This document shows positions 53,673-62,763 of a stretch of DNA of 64,000 nucleotides, piece after piece. Within the stretch, counting starts at the first letter, position 1. Each line of letters starts with the position of its first letter. The notes beneath the pieces are model-generated. The model had not been told where the DNA came from. It made no database searches and saw only the letters and a program-made list of their open reading frames with translations. The stretch comes from Burkholderiales bacterium RIFCSPHIGHO2_01_FULL_63_240 (GTDB lineage: Bacteria > Pseudomonadota > Gammaproteobacteria > Burkholderiales > Burkholderiaceae_C): contig MERU01000009.1 of assembly GCA_001770725.1 (NCBI GenBank), positions 1 through 64,000 on the forward strand. Direction: 5' to 3'. The translations under genes and the position numbers were made by a program.

Positions 53673-55541
53673 ATGACCCGTCCGGCATCGCCGACCGTTA
53701 CGCCGCGTCTTTTCTCTGTTCAGGGTGCCCTGTCCCAACGTGCCACGATCACAGGCATCACCGACCTGGTGACCGAGTTGATGGCCGATGGCCGTCTCAG
53801 CACCCACCTGCAGCCCCTGGGCTGGCTTCGCGATGGCGAGGTCATGGGCCACGAGGCCTTGCTGCGAGGACCGCAAGGGCACCTGCTCGCGGCGCCCGAC
53901 GCCCTGTTCGCCGCGGCCGCCAGCGAGGGCGTGTCGTTCGAGCTCGAGGTGCAGGCCGTGAAGATCGCCCTCATGGCCTGGCATGAGCAAGGACAGCCTG
54001 GGCACCTGTTCGTCAACCTCAGCGCGGGGGCGCTCACGGCGCTGGTGGCCCACCCCGTGGCCCATGGCATCTGGAGCCTGATCCGTTCGCACCGATTGCC
54101 GACCCAGCAGTTGGTGGTCGAGATCACCGAACACGAGCGCGTGGCCGATCTGCCGCGCTTGCGCGAGGCCGTCGAGGTGCTCAAGCGACTCGACGTTCAG
54201 CTCGCGCTCGATGACTTCGGCGATGGGCGATCGAGCCTGCGCCTGTGGGCCGAACTCAAGCCCGATTTCGTCAAGATCGACAAGTACTTCACCCGCGACA
54301 TCGCCACCCACCCCGACAAGGTGCAGACCATCACGGCCTTGCGCCGGATCGCCGAGACATTCGGCACGCAGATGGTGGCCGAGGGCATCGAAAGCACCGA
54401 GGAGTTGCGGGTGTTGCGTGACCTGGGCGTCGAGCTCGGGCAGGGCTACCTGCTTGGCCGGCCCCAGGCCGACGCCGTGGATCGCTTGTTGCCAGCAGCC
54501 ATCGAGGTCATTCAGAGCCGGCAGATCGCCGTGTTGCCGAACCGGCCCCGGCAGGCGCGCCACGGCTTCACGCTCGAGGCCTTGTCGCAACCCATCGAGC
54601 CTTTGCCGGCCGATGCGACGAACAGCCAGGCAGCCCGGCGTTTCCTGGCCGACGAGCAGTTGCGCGCGGTGGCACTGGTGAAGGATGAGCGAGCGGTTGG
54701 CCTGCTGAACCGGCAGGGGTTCTTCAACCAGTACTCCAGGCCATACTTCAAGGAACTCTACGATCACCAGCCTTGCCTGCCGTTCGCCAACAGCGAGCCG
54801 ATGACGCTGGAGGCCGATGTCGGGCTGGAGCAGCTCACCGATGTGTTGACCTCAGAGGACCAGCGCTACCTGAGCGAGGGCTTTGTGGTCACCCGCGGTG
54901 GCCGCTACCACGGCGTGGGCACCGGTGAGCGCCTGGTTCGCGCGGTCACGGAGCTGCGCATCGAGGCCGCCCGCCACGCCAACCCCCTGACCTTCCTGCC
55001 CGGCAACATCCCGCTGACCTTGCACATCGGTCGCCTGCTGCAGATGAACTCGCCATTCGTGGCCTGCTATGCCGACCTCAACCACTTCAAGCCGTTCAAC
55101 GACCACTACGGCTACTGGCGTGGCGACGAAATGATCTGCCTGCTGGCCCGCACCCTGGTGACGCACAGCGACCCCCTCAGGGACTTCGTGGGACACGTGG
55201 GCGGCGATGACTTCGTGGTCCTGTTCCAGAGCGAAGACTGGTTGCAGCGCGTCGAGGCGCTGGTGGCCGCGTTCAACCGCGAGGCGGTGAACCTGTTCGA
55301 CGACGTGGCGCGCCAACGGGGCGGCATCGATGCCGAGGACCGGGAAGGCGTGATGCGCTTTTTCCCGATGACCACCTTGTCGGCCGGTGTCGTTCCTGTC
55401 GGCGCAGGGGCCTTTGCCCAGCCGGAAATGGTCGCCAGCGCGGCGGCCGCGGCAAAGCACAAAGCCAAGCAAAAGGCCGCCGGGCTCCATGTCGAGCCCT
55501 GGGTGAGCGTGGCGCCGACGGCCCCCGAGCTGGTGGCGTGA
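53673..55541 (+). CDS. EAL-CBS-GGDEF(degenerate) c-di-GMP signalling protein
   Basis: A 622-residue cytoplasmic protein. EAL domain at about 35-270 with the key residues in place: E61-A-L, VNLSAG, EITEHE, ALDDFGDG, FVKIDKYF and VAEGIES, so phosphodiesterase activity is plausible. A central roughly 130-residue CBS-pair-like region follows (ARRFLADEQLRAVALVKDERAVGLLNR...). The C-terminal GGDEF domain reads GGDDF, so cyclase activity is doubtful. GGGAG ribosome site before MTRPASP. Abuts the convergent EamA gene with no gap. Confidence 0.88.
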   Translation: MTRPASPTVTPRLFSVQGALSQRATITGITDLVTELMADGRLSTHLQPLGWLRDGEVMGHEALLRGPQGHLLAAPDALFAAAASEGVSFELEVQAVKIALMAWHEQGQPGHLFVNLSAGALTALVAHPVAHGIWSLIRSHRLPTQQLVVEITEHERVADLPRLREAVEVLKRLDVQLALDDFGDGRSSLRLWAELKPDFVKIDKYFTRDIATHPDKVQTITALRRIAETFGTQMVAEGIESTEELRVLRDLGVELGQGYLLGRPQADAVDRLLPAAIEVIQSRQIAVLPNRPRQARHGFTLEALSQPIEPLPADATNSQAARRFLADEQLRAVALVKDERAVGLLNRQGFFNQYSRPYFKELYDHQPCLPFANSEPMTLEADVGLEQLTDVLTSEDQRYLSEGFVVTRGGRYHGVGTGERLVRAVTELRIEAARHANPLTFLPGNIPLTLHIGRLLQMNSPFVACYADLNHFKPFNDHYGYWRGDEMICLLARTLVTHSDPLRDFVGHVGGDDFVVLFQSEDWLQRVEALVAAFNREAVNLFDDVARQRGGIDAEDREGVMRFFPMTTLSAGVVPVGAGAFAQPEMVASAAAAAKHKAKQKAAGLHVEPWVSVAPTAPELVA

Positions 55542-56453
55542 TCAGCGCGCCGGTCGCGACGCCAGCCAAGCGCCGCCCGACACCAGCGCCAGCCCCGCCA
55601 CCAGCCAGGGCGTCAGCGGCTCATCGAGCAGGGGCACGGCGCCCAGGCCGGCCAGCACCGGCACCAGGGCCACCAGCGCGCCCGTGCGCTCGGCCCCCAG
55701 GATGGACACGGCCTTGAGGAACAGCACCATCGCCACGATGGTCGGCCCGATGCCCTGGTACAGCGCCTGCAGCACCAGCATCGAGGTCGGCACCTGGTCC
55801 AGGCCCTTTGGCAGCCACAGCAGGTACGCCGGCAGGTAGACCGCGGCCGAGGCCAGCGCCACGAAGCGCGTCAGCAACCAGGGGTCGTGCACCCACTTTT
55901 TGACCAGCACGCTGTAGATGGCCCAGGCGATCGAGGCGCCCAGCAGCAGCGCGTCGCCCATCAAGGTCGAAGGCCCATGCCCCAGCCCGCTGATGACGGG
56001 GAAGGCGACGCAGGCCACGCCCAGCGCGATGGGCATCAGGCTCAGCACCCGTTGCCGAGTCGGCCGCGTGCCCAGCATGGCCCAGGCCAGGGCCGTGATC
56101 AGGAAGGGCTGCATGCCCGGGATCAGGATGCCGCCGTGTGCGGCCGGCGCCAGCTTGAAGCCCGCGTAGGCGAACACCAGGAAGGCCAAGCCGCCGATCA
56201 GGGCCAGGGTCCACAGCCTGGGGCTGCGCCAGGTGCCTGCGGGCAGCTTCAGCGAAAACGGCAGCAGGATGATGGCCGCCGTGCCCAGGCGCAGCGCCAC
56301 GATGTCCCAGCCCGTCAGCGCGGACTTGCCGCCCAGGCGCGAGATGAGGATGAAGCCCGCCCAGATGGCCACCGTGCCCAGCGCGGCGGCGTAGCCCAGG
56401 GCCAGGTTGGGGGCAGGGGAGGCGTTCGACGCAGGCACGGCGGGTTGGGTCAT
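55542..56453 (-). CDS. EamA/DMT-family transporter
   Basis: A 303-residue protein with ten hydrophobic helices in two EamA halves (AALGTVAIWAGFILISRLGG and GDALLLGASIAWAIYSVLVKK). Members export metabolites such as amino acids or purines; substrate not readable. A strong hairpin lies 12 nt upstream of the start. Confidence 0.87.
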   Translation of the reverse strand: MTQPAVPASNASPAPNLALGYAAALGTVAIWAGFILISRLGGKSALTGWDIVALRLGTAAIILLPFSLKLPAGTWRSPRLWTLALIGGLAFLVFAYAGFKLAPAAHGGILIPGMQPFLITALAWAMLGTRPTRQRVLSLMPIALGVACVAFPVISGLGHGPSTLMGDALLLGASIAWAIYSVLVKKWVHDPWLLTRFVALASAAVYLPAYLLWLPKGLDQVPTSMLVLQALYQGIGPTIVAMVLFLKAVSILGAERTGALVALVPVLAGLGAVPLLDEPLTPWLVAGLALVSGGAWLASRPAR

Positions 56454-56465
56454 CGCCGCAGTCTA

Positions 56466-56492
56466 GGCGCTGCACCGAACTTGTGCAGCGCC
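56466..56492 (-). other. Strong hairpin between maeB and EamA genes
   Basis: GGCGCTGCAC-N7-GTGCAGCGCC, perfect 10-bp stem with no T tract, 12 nt before the EamA start and 54 nt after maeB. It could end maeB transcripts poorly or shape the EamA leader. A second stem GCCTCGG/CCGAGGC spans 56494-56522. Confidence 0.45.
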
Positions 56493-56546
56493 CGCCTCGG
56501 ACAACCTCTCGGTGCCCGAGGCTTCACGCCAGATCGGCGCCTGGCT

Positions 56547-58871
56547 TCAGCGAGCCGGCGCCGGCGTGCCATGCCCCACGGCCACGGCGGTCATGTTGAC
56601 GATGCGGCGCACGGTGGCCGAGGGCGTCAGGATGTGCACCGGTGCGGCCGCGCCCATCAGGATCGGGCCCACCGTCACGCCGTTGCCACCGGTCATCTTC
56701 AGCACGTTGAAGAGGATGTTGGCCGCGTCCAGGTTCGGGCAGATCAGGATGTTGGCCGTGCCGTCCAGCGTGCTGTCGGGCAGCAGCTTGTGGCGCACCG
56801 ATTCGCTCAAGGCCGCATCGCCCTGCATCTCGCCATCGGCGGGGATGTGGGGCATGCGCTTGACGAAGATGTCGCGCGCCTGGCGCATCTTGCGCGCCGA
56901 GGGGCGGTTGCTCGAGCCGAACATCGAATGCGACAGGAAGGCCACGCGCGGTGGCAGGCCGAAGCGCTGCACCTCCTCGACGGCCATCATGGCGATGTCG
57001 GCGAGCTGCTCGGCCGTCGGGTCTTCGTTGACGAAGGTGTCGGCGATGAACAGGTTGTGCTGCTCCAGGATCAGCGCGTTCAGCGCCGCCAGGCCGTGGG
57101 CACCCTCGCGCACGCCGATGACGTCGCGGATGTGTTCGAGGTGGAAGTCGTAGCGGCCGATGACGCCGCAGATCATGCCGTCGGCGTCGCCCATCTTGAC
57201 CAGCAGGGTGGCGATCAGCGAGTTCGAGCGGCGCACCACCACCTTGGCCAGGTCAGGCGAGATGCCATCGCGTGCGCGCAGCTTGTGATAGGCCTCGTAG
57301 TACTGCTTGAAGCGGTCGTCCTTGCCAGGGTTGACGATCTCGCAGTTCACGCCCGGCTGCAGGCGCAGGCCGGCGCGCTCGATGCGCGTGGTGATGACGT
57401 CGGGGCGCCCCACCAGCAGCGGGAAGGCCAGGGCTTCGTCCACGGCCACCTGGGCGGCGCGCAGCACGCGGTCGTCTTCGCCCTCGGCGTAGGCGATGCG
57501 CTTGCGCTGCGCTGCGGCCTTGGCGCCGATGAACAGCGGCCGCATGAACAGGCCCGTGTTGGTGACGAACTGCGACAGCGAGTCGCGGTAGGCGTTCAGG
57601 TCCGTGATGGGACGGGTGGCCACACCTGAGCTGGCAGCGGCCTCGGCCACGGCCGGCGCGATGCGCAGGATCAGGCGCGAGTCAAACGGCGTCGGGATCA
57701 GGTAGTCGGGGCCGAAGCGCAGCTCGCGGCCCGGGTAGGCGGCGGCCACTTCGTCGGAGATCTCGGCCTTGGCCAGGTCGGCGATCTGGCGCACGCAGGC
57801 CAGCTTCATCGCTTCGGTGATCTTGGTGGCGCCGCAGTCCAGCGCACCGCGGAAGATGTAGGGGAAACACAGGACGTTGTTGACCTGGTTCGGGTAGTCC
57901 GAGCGGCCCGTGGCGATGATGCAGTCCGGACGCGCGGCCTTGGCGATCTCGGGGCGGATCTCCGGCTCGGGGTTGGCCAGCGCCAGGATGATGGGCTGGC
58001 TGCCCATGGTCTTGACCATCTCGGCGGTCAGCACACCGGCGGTCGAGCAGCCCAGGAAGACGTCGGCGCCTTCGACCACGTCGGCCAGCGTGCGCGCGGG
58101 GGTGACCTGGCAGAAGCGCTGCTTCGATTCGTCGAGCTTGCCGGCCAGCGCGTCGGCGCGCTCGCTCTGGATCAGGCCTTTGGAGTCGCAGACGTAGACG
58201 TTCTTGCGCTGCACGCCCAGACCCACCATCACTTCCAGGCAGGCGATGGCTGCGGCACCGGCACCCGAGACGGCGATCTTGACCTCACCAATCTGCTTGC
58301 CCACCAGCTCCAGGCCATTGAGCAGCGCGGCGCTGGAGATGATGGCCGTGCCATGCTGGTCGTCATGGAACACCGGGATGTTCATGCGCTTGGACAGCTC
58401 GCGCTCGATGTAGAAGCACTCGGGCGCCTTGATGTCTTCGAGGTTGATGCCGCCCAGCGTCGGCTCGAGCGCGGCGATGATGTCGATGAGCTTGTCCGGG
58501 TCGCGCTCGGCCAGCTCGATGTCGAACACGTCGACGCCGGCGAACTTCTTGAACAGGCAGCCCTTGCCCTCCATCACCGGCTTGGAAGCCAGGGGGCCGA
58601 TGTCGCCCAGGCCCAGCACCGCGGTGCCGTTGGTGACCACGGCCACCAGGTTGCCACGCGAGGTGTATTCGGCCGCCAGGGTCGGGTCCTGCTCGATGGC
58701 CAGGCAGGGGTAGGCCACGCCGGGGGAGTAGGCCAGCGACAGGTCGCGCTGGTTGCTCAGGGGCTTGGTGGGGTTCACGGCCACCTTGCCGCGGGTGGGC
58801 AGGCGGTGGTATTCCAGGGCCGCATCGCGCAGCGAACGTTCGGCGTCGGACAGGTTTTTGTCGGAATTCAT
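56547..58871 (-). CDS. maeB: NADP-dependent malic enzyme (MaeB type)
   Basis: A 774-residue two-domain malic enzyme: N-terminal malic domain ([32 protein letters not shown], metal-site FHDDQHGTA), NAD-binding domain ([15 protein letters not shown]), and a C-terminal phosphotransacetylase-like domain (from about residue 430; [31 protein letters not shown]) that is regulatory in this family. Converts malate to pyruvate plus NADPH. Start at MNSDKNL by homology; no clear ribosome site. Confidence 0.95.
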   Translation of the reverse strand: MNSDKNLSDAERSLRDAALEYHRLPTRGKVAVNPTKPLSNQRDLSLAYSPGVAYPCLAIEQDPTLAAEYTSRGNLVAVVTNGTAVLGLGDIGPLASKPVMEGKGCLFKKFAGVDVFDIELAERDPDKLIDIIAALEPTLGGINLEDIKAPECFYIERELSKRMNIPVFHDDQHGTAIISSAALLNGLELVGKQIGEVKIAVSGAGAAAIACLEVMVGLGVQRKNVYVCDSKGLIQSERADALAGKLDESKQRFCQVTPARTLADVVEGADVFLGCSTAGVLTAEMVKTMGSQPIILALANPEPEIRPEIAKAARPDCIIATGRSDYPNQVNNVLCFPYIFRGALDCGATKITEAMKLACVRQIADLAKAEISDEVAAAYPGRELRFGPDYLIPTPFDSRLILRIAPAVAEAAASSGVATRPITDLNAYRDSLSQFVTNTGLFMRPLFIGAKAAAQRKRIAYAEGEDDRVLRAAQVAVDEALAFPLLVGRPDVITTRIERAGLRLQPGVNCEIVNPGKDDRFKQYYEAYHKLRARDGISPDLAKVVVRRSNSLIATLLVKMGDADGMICGVIGRYDFHLEHIRDVIGVREGAHGLAALNALILEQHNLFIADTFVNEDPTAEQLADIAMMAVEEVQRFGLPPRVAFLSHSMFGSSNRPSARKMRQARDIFVKRMPHIPADGEMQGDAALSESVRHKLLPDSTLDGTANILICPNLDAANILFNVLKMTGGNGVTVGPILMGAAAPVHILTPSATVRRIVNMTAVAVGHGTPAPAR

Positions 58872-59101
58872 GACAGCATCGGCATGCGGGGAGCCGGAGA
58901 TGGTACGCCATCCGCAGGCACCGCCCCGGGGGCGATCTCGCACCGCGGTGTATCCACATGGGCCCCGCTGGCGCGGTCGATCCGGCCGGTCCGGCGCGGA
59001 TCGTGTGGCAATCAACCGGATGTCGCGCCGGATCTCGCGCAAACGGTCAAGTTTTGCGGCCAAACGTCGATCCCATGGACAGTTTTTTGCTTTAACCAGC
59101 C

Positions 59102-61537
59102 ATGACAGGGATGTCCTCCACCCAGCGATCCTGGTCAACACAATGGAAGACGCGCATCGAGCACTGGATGCTCGACGCCATGCCCGGCGAGGCCGTTGAC
59201 GGTCCTCTGGCCCGGTACTTCCGTGCGCGTCAGGTCCTGGCGTTGCTCAGCATCATGCCCTTCGTGTCGGTGGGCAACGCCATCAACACCCTGGTGATCT
59301 GCAGCGTCTTCTGGGACTCGCTGCCGCATGTCTGGCTGGTCGTCTGGGGGGTGACGGTCACGCTGACCCTGCCGATCGCCATCCTGTGGTGGCGCCAGCT
59401 CATCACGTCCGGCCACCGGCCGGTGGCCATGCCGGGCGCCACCCGCACCCTGGTGGCCCACGTCATCGCTTACGGGGCCCTGTGGTCGGTGATGCCGGTC
59501 ATAGTCTTTCCGCAGGCCGACCACGCCCAGGCCCTGCTGATCGCCACGGTGGTGGTCGGCATGATCTGCAGCGGGGCCTTCATGCTCAGCCCCACGGTGC
59601 TGGCGGCCTGGGCCTATGTGACCACGCTGGGGGTGGGCAGCATCATCGGCCTGCTGAGTTCGACCTACGCCACCAGCGCCTCGCTGATGCTGCTGCTGCT
59701 GGTCTACACCTTCGTGATGGCGGGGGTGATCTTCGCCAACGCGCGCACCTTCATGAGCCGCCTGCGCGCCGACGCCGAAACCGACCGCCAAAAGCAGCTC
59801 ATCGATTTGCTGCTGCGCGACTTCGAGGAGCACGCCTCCGACTGGCTTTGGGAGATTTCAGCCACCGGCCACCTGCGCCATGTCTCGGCGCGCCTGGCCG
59901 AATCCTTCGGCATGTCGCAGCGCCAGTTGCAGCAGCAGCCCTTCCTGGAGCTGCTGGGGGCCTTGCTGCCTCAGCACGACACCGCGGCGCAGGCGTCGCT
60001 CGCCAGCCTGACCACGTCCATCCGCATGGGGCAGCCCTTTCGCGACCTGGAGCTGCCGGTGGCGGTGGGGCCGCACGTGCACTGGTGGTCGCTGTCGGCC
60101 AAGCCCCTGTTCGACGACCGGGGTCGCGCGGCGGGCTGGCGTGGGGTGGGCTCGGACATCACCCAGACCCGCGAGGCGCGTGAAGAGCTCGCCCGCCTGG
60201 CCAACCAGGATTCGCTCACCGGCCTGGCCAACCGCCACCGTTTCAGCGCGGAGCTGGGGCGCCTGGGGGCGGGGCAGGGGGGCGTTCAGCGGCCTTGTGC
60301 GCTGCTGTTCATCGACCTGGACAACTTCAAGAACATCAACGACACCTTCGGCCACGGCGTGGGTGACCAGCTCTTGCGCAGGGTCGGGGCCCGGCTGAAG
60401 ACCTGCGTGGTCGATGGCGACTTGCTGGCCCGCCTGGGCGGCGACGAATTCGCGCTGCTGACCTGGCGCTATGCCGACGAGGCCGAAGCCGCGGCCCTGG
60501 CCGAGCGCCTGCTGGTGCTGCTGGCCGAGCCCTACCAGTGCGACAACGTGATGCTGGAGTCGCGCACCAGCATCGGCGTGGCCCTGGCGCCGCGCGACGG
60601 GGCCGATCCGCAGTCGCTGCTGCAGTGCGCCGACCTGGCCCTTTATGCCGCCAAGGCCGCCGGGCGCAACACCTACCGCTTCTTCGACCTGCCCATGGCC
60701 GAAACCGCCCGCTCGCGGGTGCGGCTGCAGCAGGAGCTCGGCCTGGCGCTGGCCGCCGAGCAGTTCACGCTGCACTTTCAGCCTCAGGTGCACCTTCAGA
60801 CGGGGGCTGTCATCGGTTTCGAGGCCCTGGTGCGCTGGCAGCACTCCGAGCGCGGCCTCATCAGCCCGGGCGAGTTCATCCCCGTGGCCGAAGAAACCGG
60901 CCAGATCGTCAGCCTGGGCACCTGGGTGCTGCGCGAAGCCTGCCGAATTGCCAAGCAGTGGCCTGGCGAGTTGCGCGTGGCGGTCAACCTCTCGGCGGTG
61001 CAGTTCCGCAGCTCGTCGCTGATCGACCTGGTCGACGAGGTGCTCTTGCAGACCGGCCTGGCGCCCGAGCGGCTGGAGCTCGAGATCACCGAGTCCGCCC
61101 TGATCGAGGACCACGAAGGCGCCCAGGCCACCCTGGTGGCCCTGCGCAGCCGTGGCGTGCGGGTGGCGATGGACGATTTCGGCACCGGGTACTCGTCGCT
61201 GGCCTACCTGCGGCGCTTCCCGCTGGACAAGCTCAAGATCGACGGCATGTTCGTGCGCTCGCTCGACAGCGACGAAGACGCCCAGGCCGTGGTGACGGCC
61301 ATCATCAGCCTGGCGCGGGCCTTGCATCTGGACACCACCGCCGAAGGCATCGAGACCGAGGAACAGCTGGTGATGTTGCGCGCCCTGGGTTGCGACGACA
61401 TCCAGGGGTACTTCATCGCCCGCCCCATGCCGGCCGCGTTGGTGGCCGATTACCTTTCCCGCACACAGGGGGGGCAGGACAAGGGAACCCTGGTGGCTCT
61501 GAGCGATCCATCAAGGTCCGGTGTCGCGGCGCGGTGA
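59102..61537 (+). CDS. Membrane PAS-GGDEF-EAL c-di-GMP protein
   Basis: An 811-residue protein: about six N-terminal membrane helices (residues about 45-215), a PAS domain (DFEEHASDWLWEISATGHLRHVSARLAESFGM), an intact GGDEF domain (DNFKNINDTFGHGVGDQLL, RLGGDEFALL) and an intact EAL domain (FEALVRWQH, VNLSAVQF, LEITESAL, DDFGTGYSSL, KIDGMFV, EGIET). Both synthesis and hydrolysis of c-di-GMP are possible. Directly upstream of a polysaccharide export gene, a typical c-di-GMP output. No clear Shine-Dalgarno; ATG at 59111 is an alternative. Confidence 0.92.
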   Translation: MTGMSSTQRSWSTQWKTRIEHWMLDAMPGEAVDGPLARYFRARQVLALLSIMPFVSVGNAINTLVICSVFWDSLPHVWLVVWGVTVTLTLPIAILWWRQLITSGHRPVAMPGATRTLVAHVIAYGALWSVMPVIVFPQADHAQALLIATVVVGMICSGAFMLSPTVLAAWAYVTTLGVGSIIGLLSSTYATSASLMLLLLVYTFVMAGVIFANARTFMSRLRADAETDRQKQLIDLLLRDFEEHASDWLWEISATGHLRHVSARLAESFGMSQRQLQQQPFLELLGALLPQHDTAAQASLASLTTSIRMGQPFRDLELPVAVGPHVHWWSLSAKPLFDDRGRAAGWRGVGSDITQTREAREELARLANQDSLTGLANRHRFSAELGRLGAGQGGVQRPCALLFIDLDNFKNINDTFGHGVGDQLLRRVGARLKTCVVDGDLLARLGGDEFALLTWRYADEAEAAALAERLLVLLAEPYQCDNVMLESRTSIGVALAPRDGADPQSLLQCADLALYAAKAAGRNTYRFFDLPMAETARSRVRLQQELGLALAAEQFTLHFQPQVHLQTGAVIGFEALVRWQHSERGLISPGEFIPVAEETGQIVSLGTWVLREACRIAKQWPGELRVAVNLSAVQFRSSSLIDLVDEVLLQTGLAPERLELEITESALIEDHEGAQATLVALRSRGVRVAMDDFGTGYSSLAYLRRFPLDKLKIDGMFVRSLDSDEDAQAVVTAIISLARALHLDTTAEGIETEEQLVMLRALGCDDIQGYFIARPMPAALVADYLSRTQGGQDKGTLVALSDPSRSGVAAR

Positions 61538-61607
61538 TACATTGGCGCCGCCGGCTGCCTTCGGGCCATGCCGGCCTTCAGGATTTTTCAAGACAAGGAT
61601 CGTGCAC

Positions 61608-62432
61608 ATGAAATGGATGCGTGACATGCTCAAGTGGGTGATGCTCACTTTGATGGCGCTGTCGGGTTCGGGCGCCTTTGCCCAAGCTTCGATGATTGCC
61701 AAGGACTATGTTCTCGGCCCGGGCGACACCATTCGCATCACCGTCTACCAGAACCCCGATCTCACGTTGGAAACCCGCGTGAACGAGGGCGGGACCATCA
61801 CTTACCCCTTGCTGGGCAGCGTCAAGCTGAGCGGCCTGAGCCTGATCGATGGCGAGAAGGCCATCGCCAACGGCCTCAAGGAAGGCAACTTCCTGAAGCA
61901 GCCCCAGGTGTCGCTGCTGCTGCTGACCCCCGCCGCGAACCAGGTGTCGGTGCTGGGCATGGTCAACAAGCCCGGTCGCTACCCCATCATCGCTTCGAGC
62001 AACAAGCTCAGCGAGGTCATGGCGGCTGCCGGTGGCATCATCACCGGATCGGGCTCTGACATCGTGGTGGTCTCCGGCACGCGTGATGGCCAGCCTTTCC
62101 GCAAGGAAATCGACTTCACGAAGGTGTTCGCATCCTCTGGCTCCGAGCCCGACTTCGAGCTGCGCAACGGCGACACCATCTGGGTGGACCGCGCTCCGCA
62201 GATCTACATGTACGGTGAGGTGCAACGTCCCGGTGCCCAGGTGCTCTTGCGCGGCACCACGGTGCTGCAGGCCCTGGCCAGCGCCGGTGGCCTGACCCTG
62301 CGCGGCACGCAGCGTGGCATCAAGGTGCACCGCCGCGACGAAGCCACGGGCGAGGTCACGGTGATCGAGCCTGGCATGAACGATGTGCTCAAGCCGAACG
62401 ACATCATCTACGTCAAGGAAAGCCTGTTCTGA
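61608..62432 (+). CDS. Polysaccharide export protein (Wza/EpsE family)
   Basis: A 274-residue outer-membrane polysaccharide exporter-like protein. Signal peptide to about residue 25 (GSGAFAQAS, no lipobox Cys seen), Poly_export domain (DYVLGPGDTIRITVYQNPDLTLETRVNEGGTITYPLLG) and two SLBB repeats (VSVLGMVNKPGRYPI and IYMYGEVQRPGAQVLL). AAGGA ribosome site. Unlike Wza it lacks a visible lipobox and the long C-terminal helix. It stands alone before a terminator; chain-length and transferase partners are not in this window. Confidence 0.9.
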   Translation: MKWMRDMLKWVMLTLMALSGSGAFAQASMIAKDYVLGPGDTIRITVYQNPDLTLETRVNEGGTITYPLLGSVKLSGLSLIDGEKAIANGLKEGNFLKQPQVSLLLLTPAANQVSVLGMVNKPGRYPIIASSNKLSEVMAAAGGIITGSGSDIVVVSGTRDGQPFRKEIDFTKVFASSGSEPDFELRNGDTIWVDRAPQIYMYGEVQRPGAQVLLRGTTVLQALASAGGLTLRGTQRGIKVHRRDEATGEVTVIEPGMNDVLKPNDIIYVKESLF

Positions 62433-62461
62433 CCTGAACGCGGTTTTGCTGGATGCGACAG

Positions 62462-62488
62462 GGGCCCTTCGGGGCCCTTTTCTTTTTT
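62462..62488 (+). terminator. Rho-independent terminator after the export gene
   Basis: GGGCCC-TTCG-GGGCCC, a 6-bp stem closed by a UUCG tetraloop and followed by TTTTCTTTTTT, 29 nt after the stop codon. Confidence 0.9.
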
Positions 62489-62513
62489 GGCGAGTGCAGG
62501 GTTGGGTTGGTTG

Positions 62514-62692
62514 GCCACGTTGTGAGCAACGGTCAGGGGGCGAGGGGTGCCTGCTCCGGTCCTGCGCGGGGCACCACCGAGCTTGGTCACCATCACCCCT
62601 TGAACGCGAGTCAAGCAGGTGCCGAGCCATGACACCGCACATGTCGGGCCTGCGCAGGCACCCCTCGCCCCCTGCCCGCGACACAACGTGGC
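62514..62692. repeat. Long interrupted inverted repeat (possible MITE or structured RNA)
   Basis: Two blocks on each side are exact reverse complements: an 11-bp outer block (62514-62524 with 62682-62692, GCCACGTTGTG) and a 21-bp inner block (62534-62554 with 62654-62674, rich in GGGGG CGAGGGG). They are separated by 9 and 7 unpaired bases and enclose a 99-bp centre with smaller stems (CTTGA-N7-TCAAG; GGCACC/GGTGCC). No protein is convincing and no target duplication is seen. It lies between two terminators. Confidence 0.7.
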
Positions 62693-62701
62693 AGGCGGAG
62701 A

Positions 62702-62738
62702 AGGAAGAAGGGCGACGCTTTGCGTCGCCCTTCTTCCT
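62702..62738 (-). terminator. Terminator hairpin after rsmB
   Basis: A perfect 17-bp stem (62702-62718 with 62722-62738) with a 3-nt loop, 25 nt after the rsmB stop. The leftward tail is pyrimidine-rich but not a pure T run. Confidence 0.7.
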
Positions 62739-62763
62739 CCAATCCAGCGCCGTGCGCGGTGGC

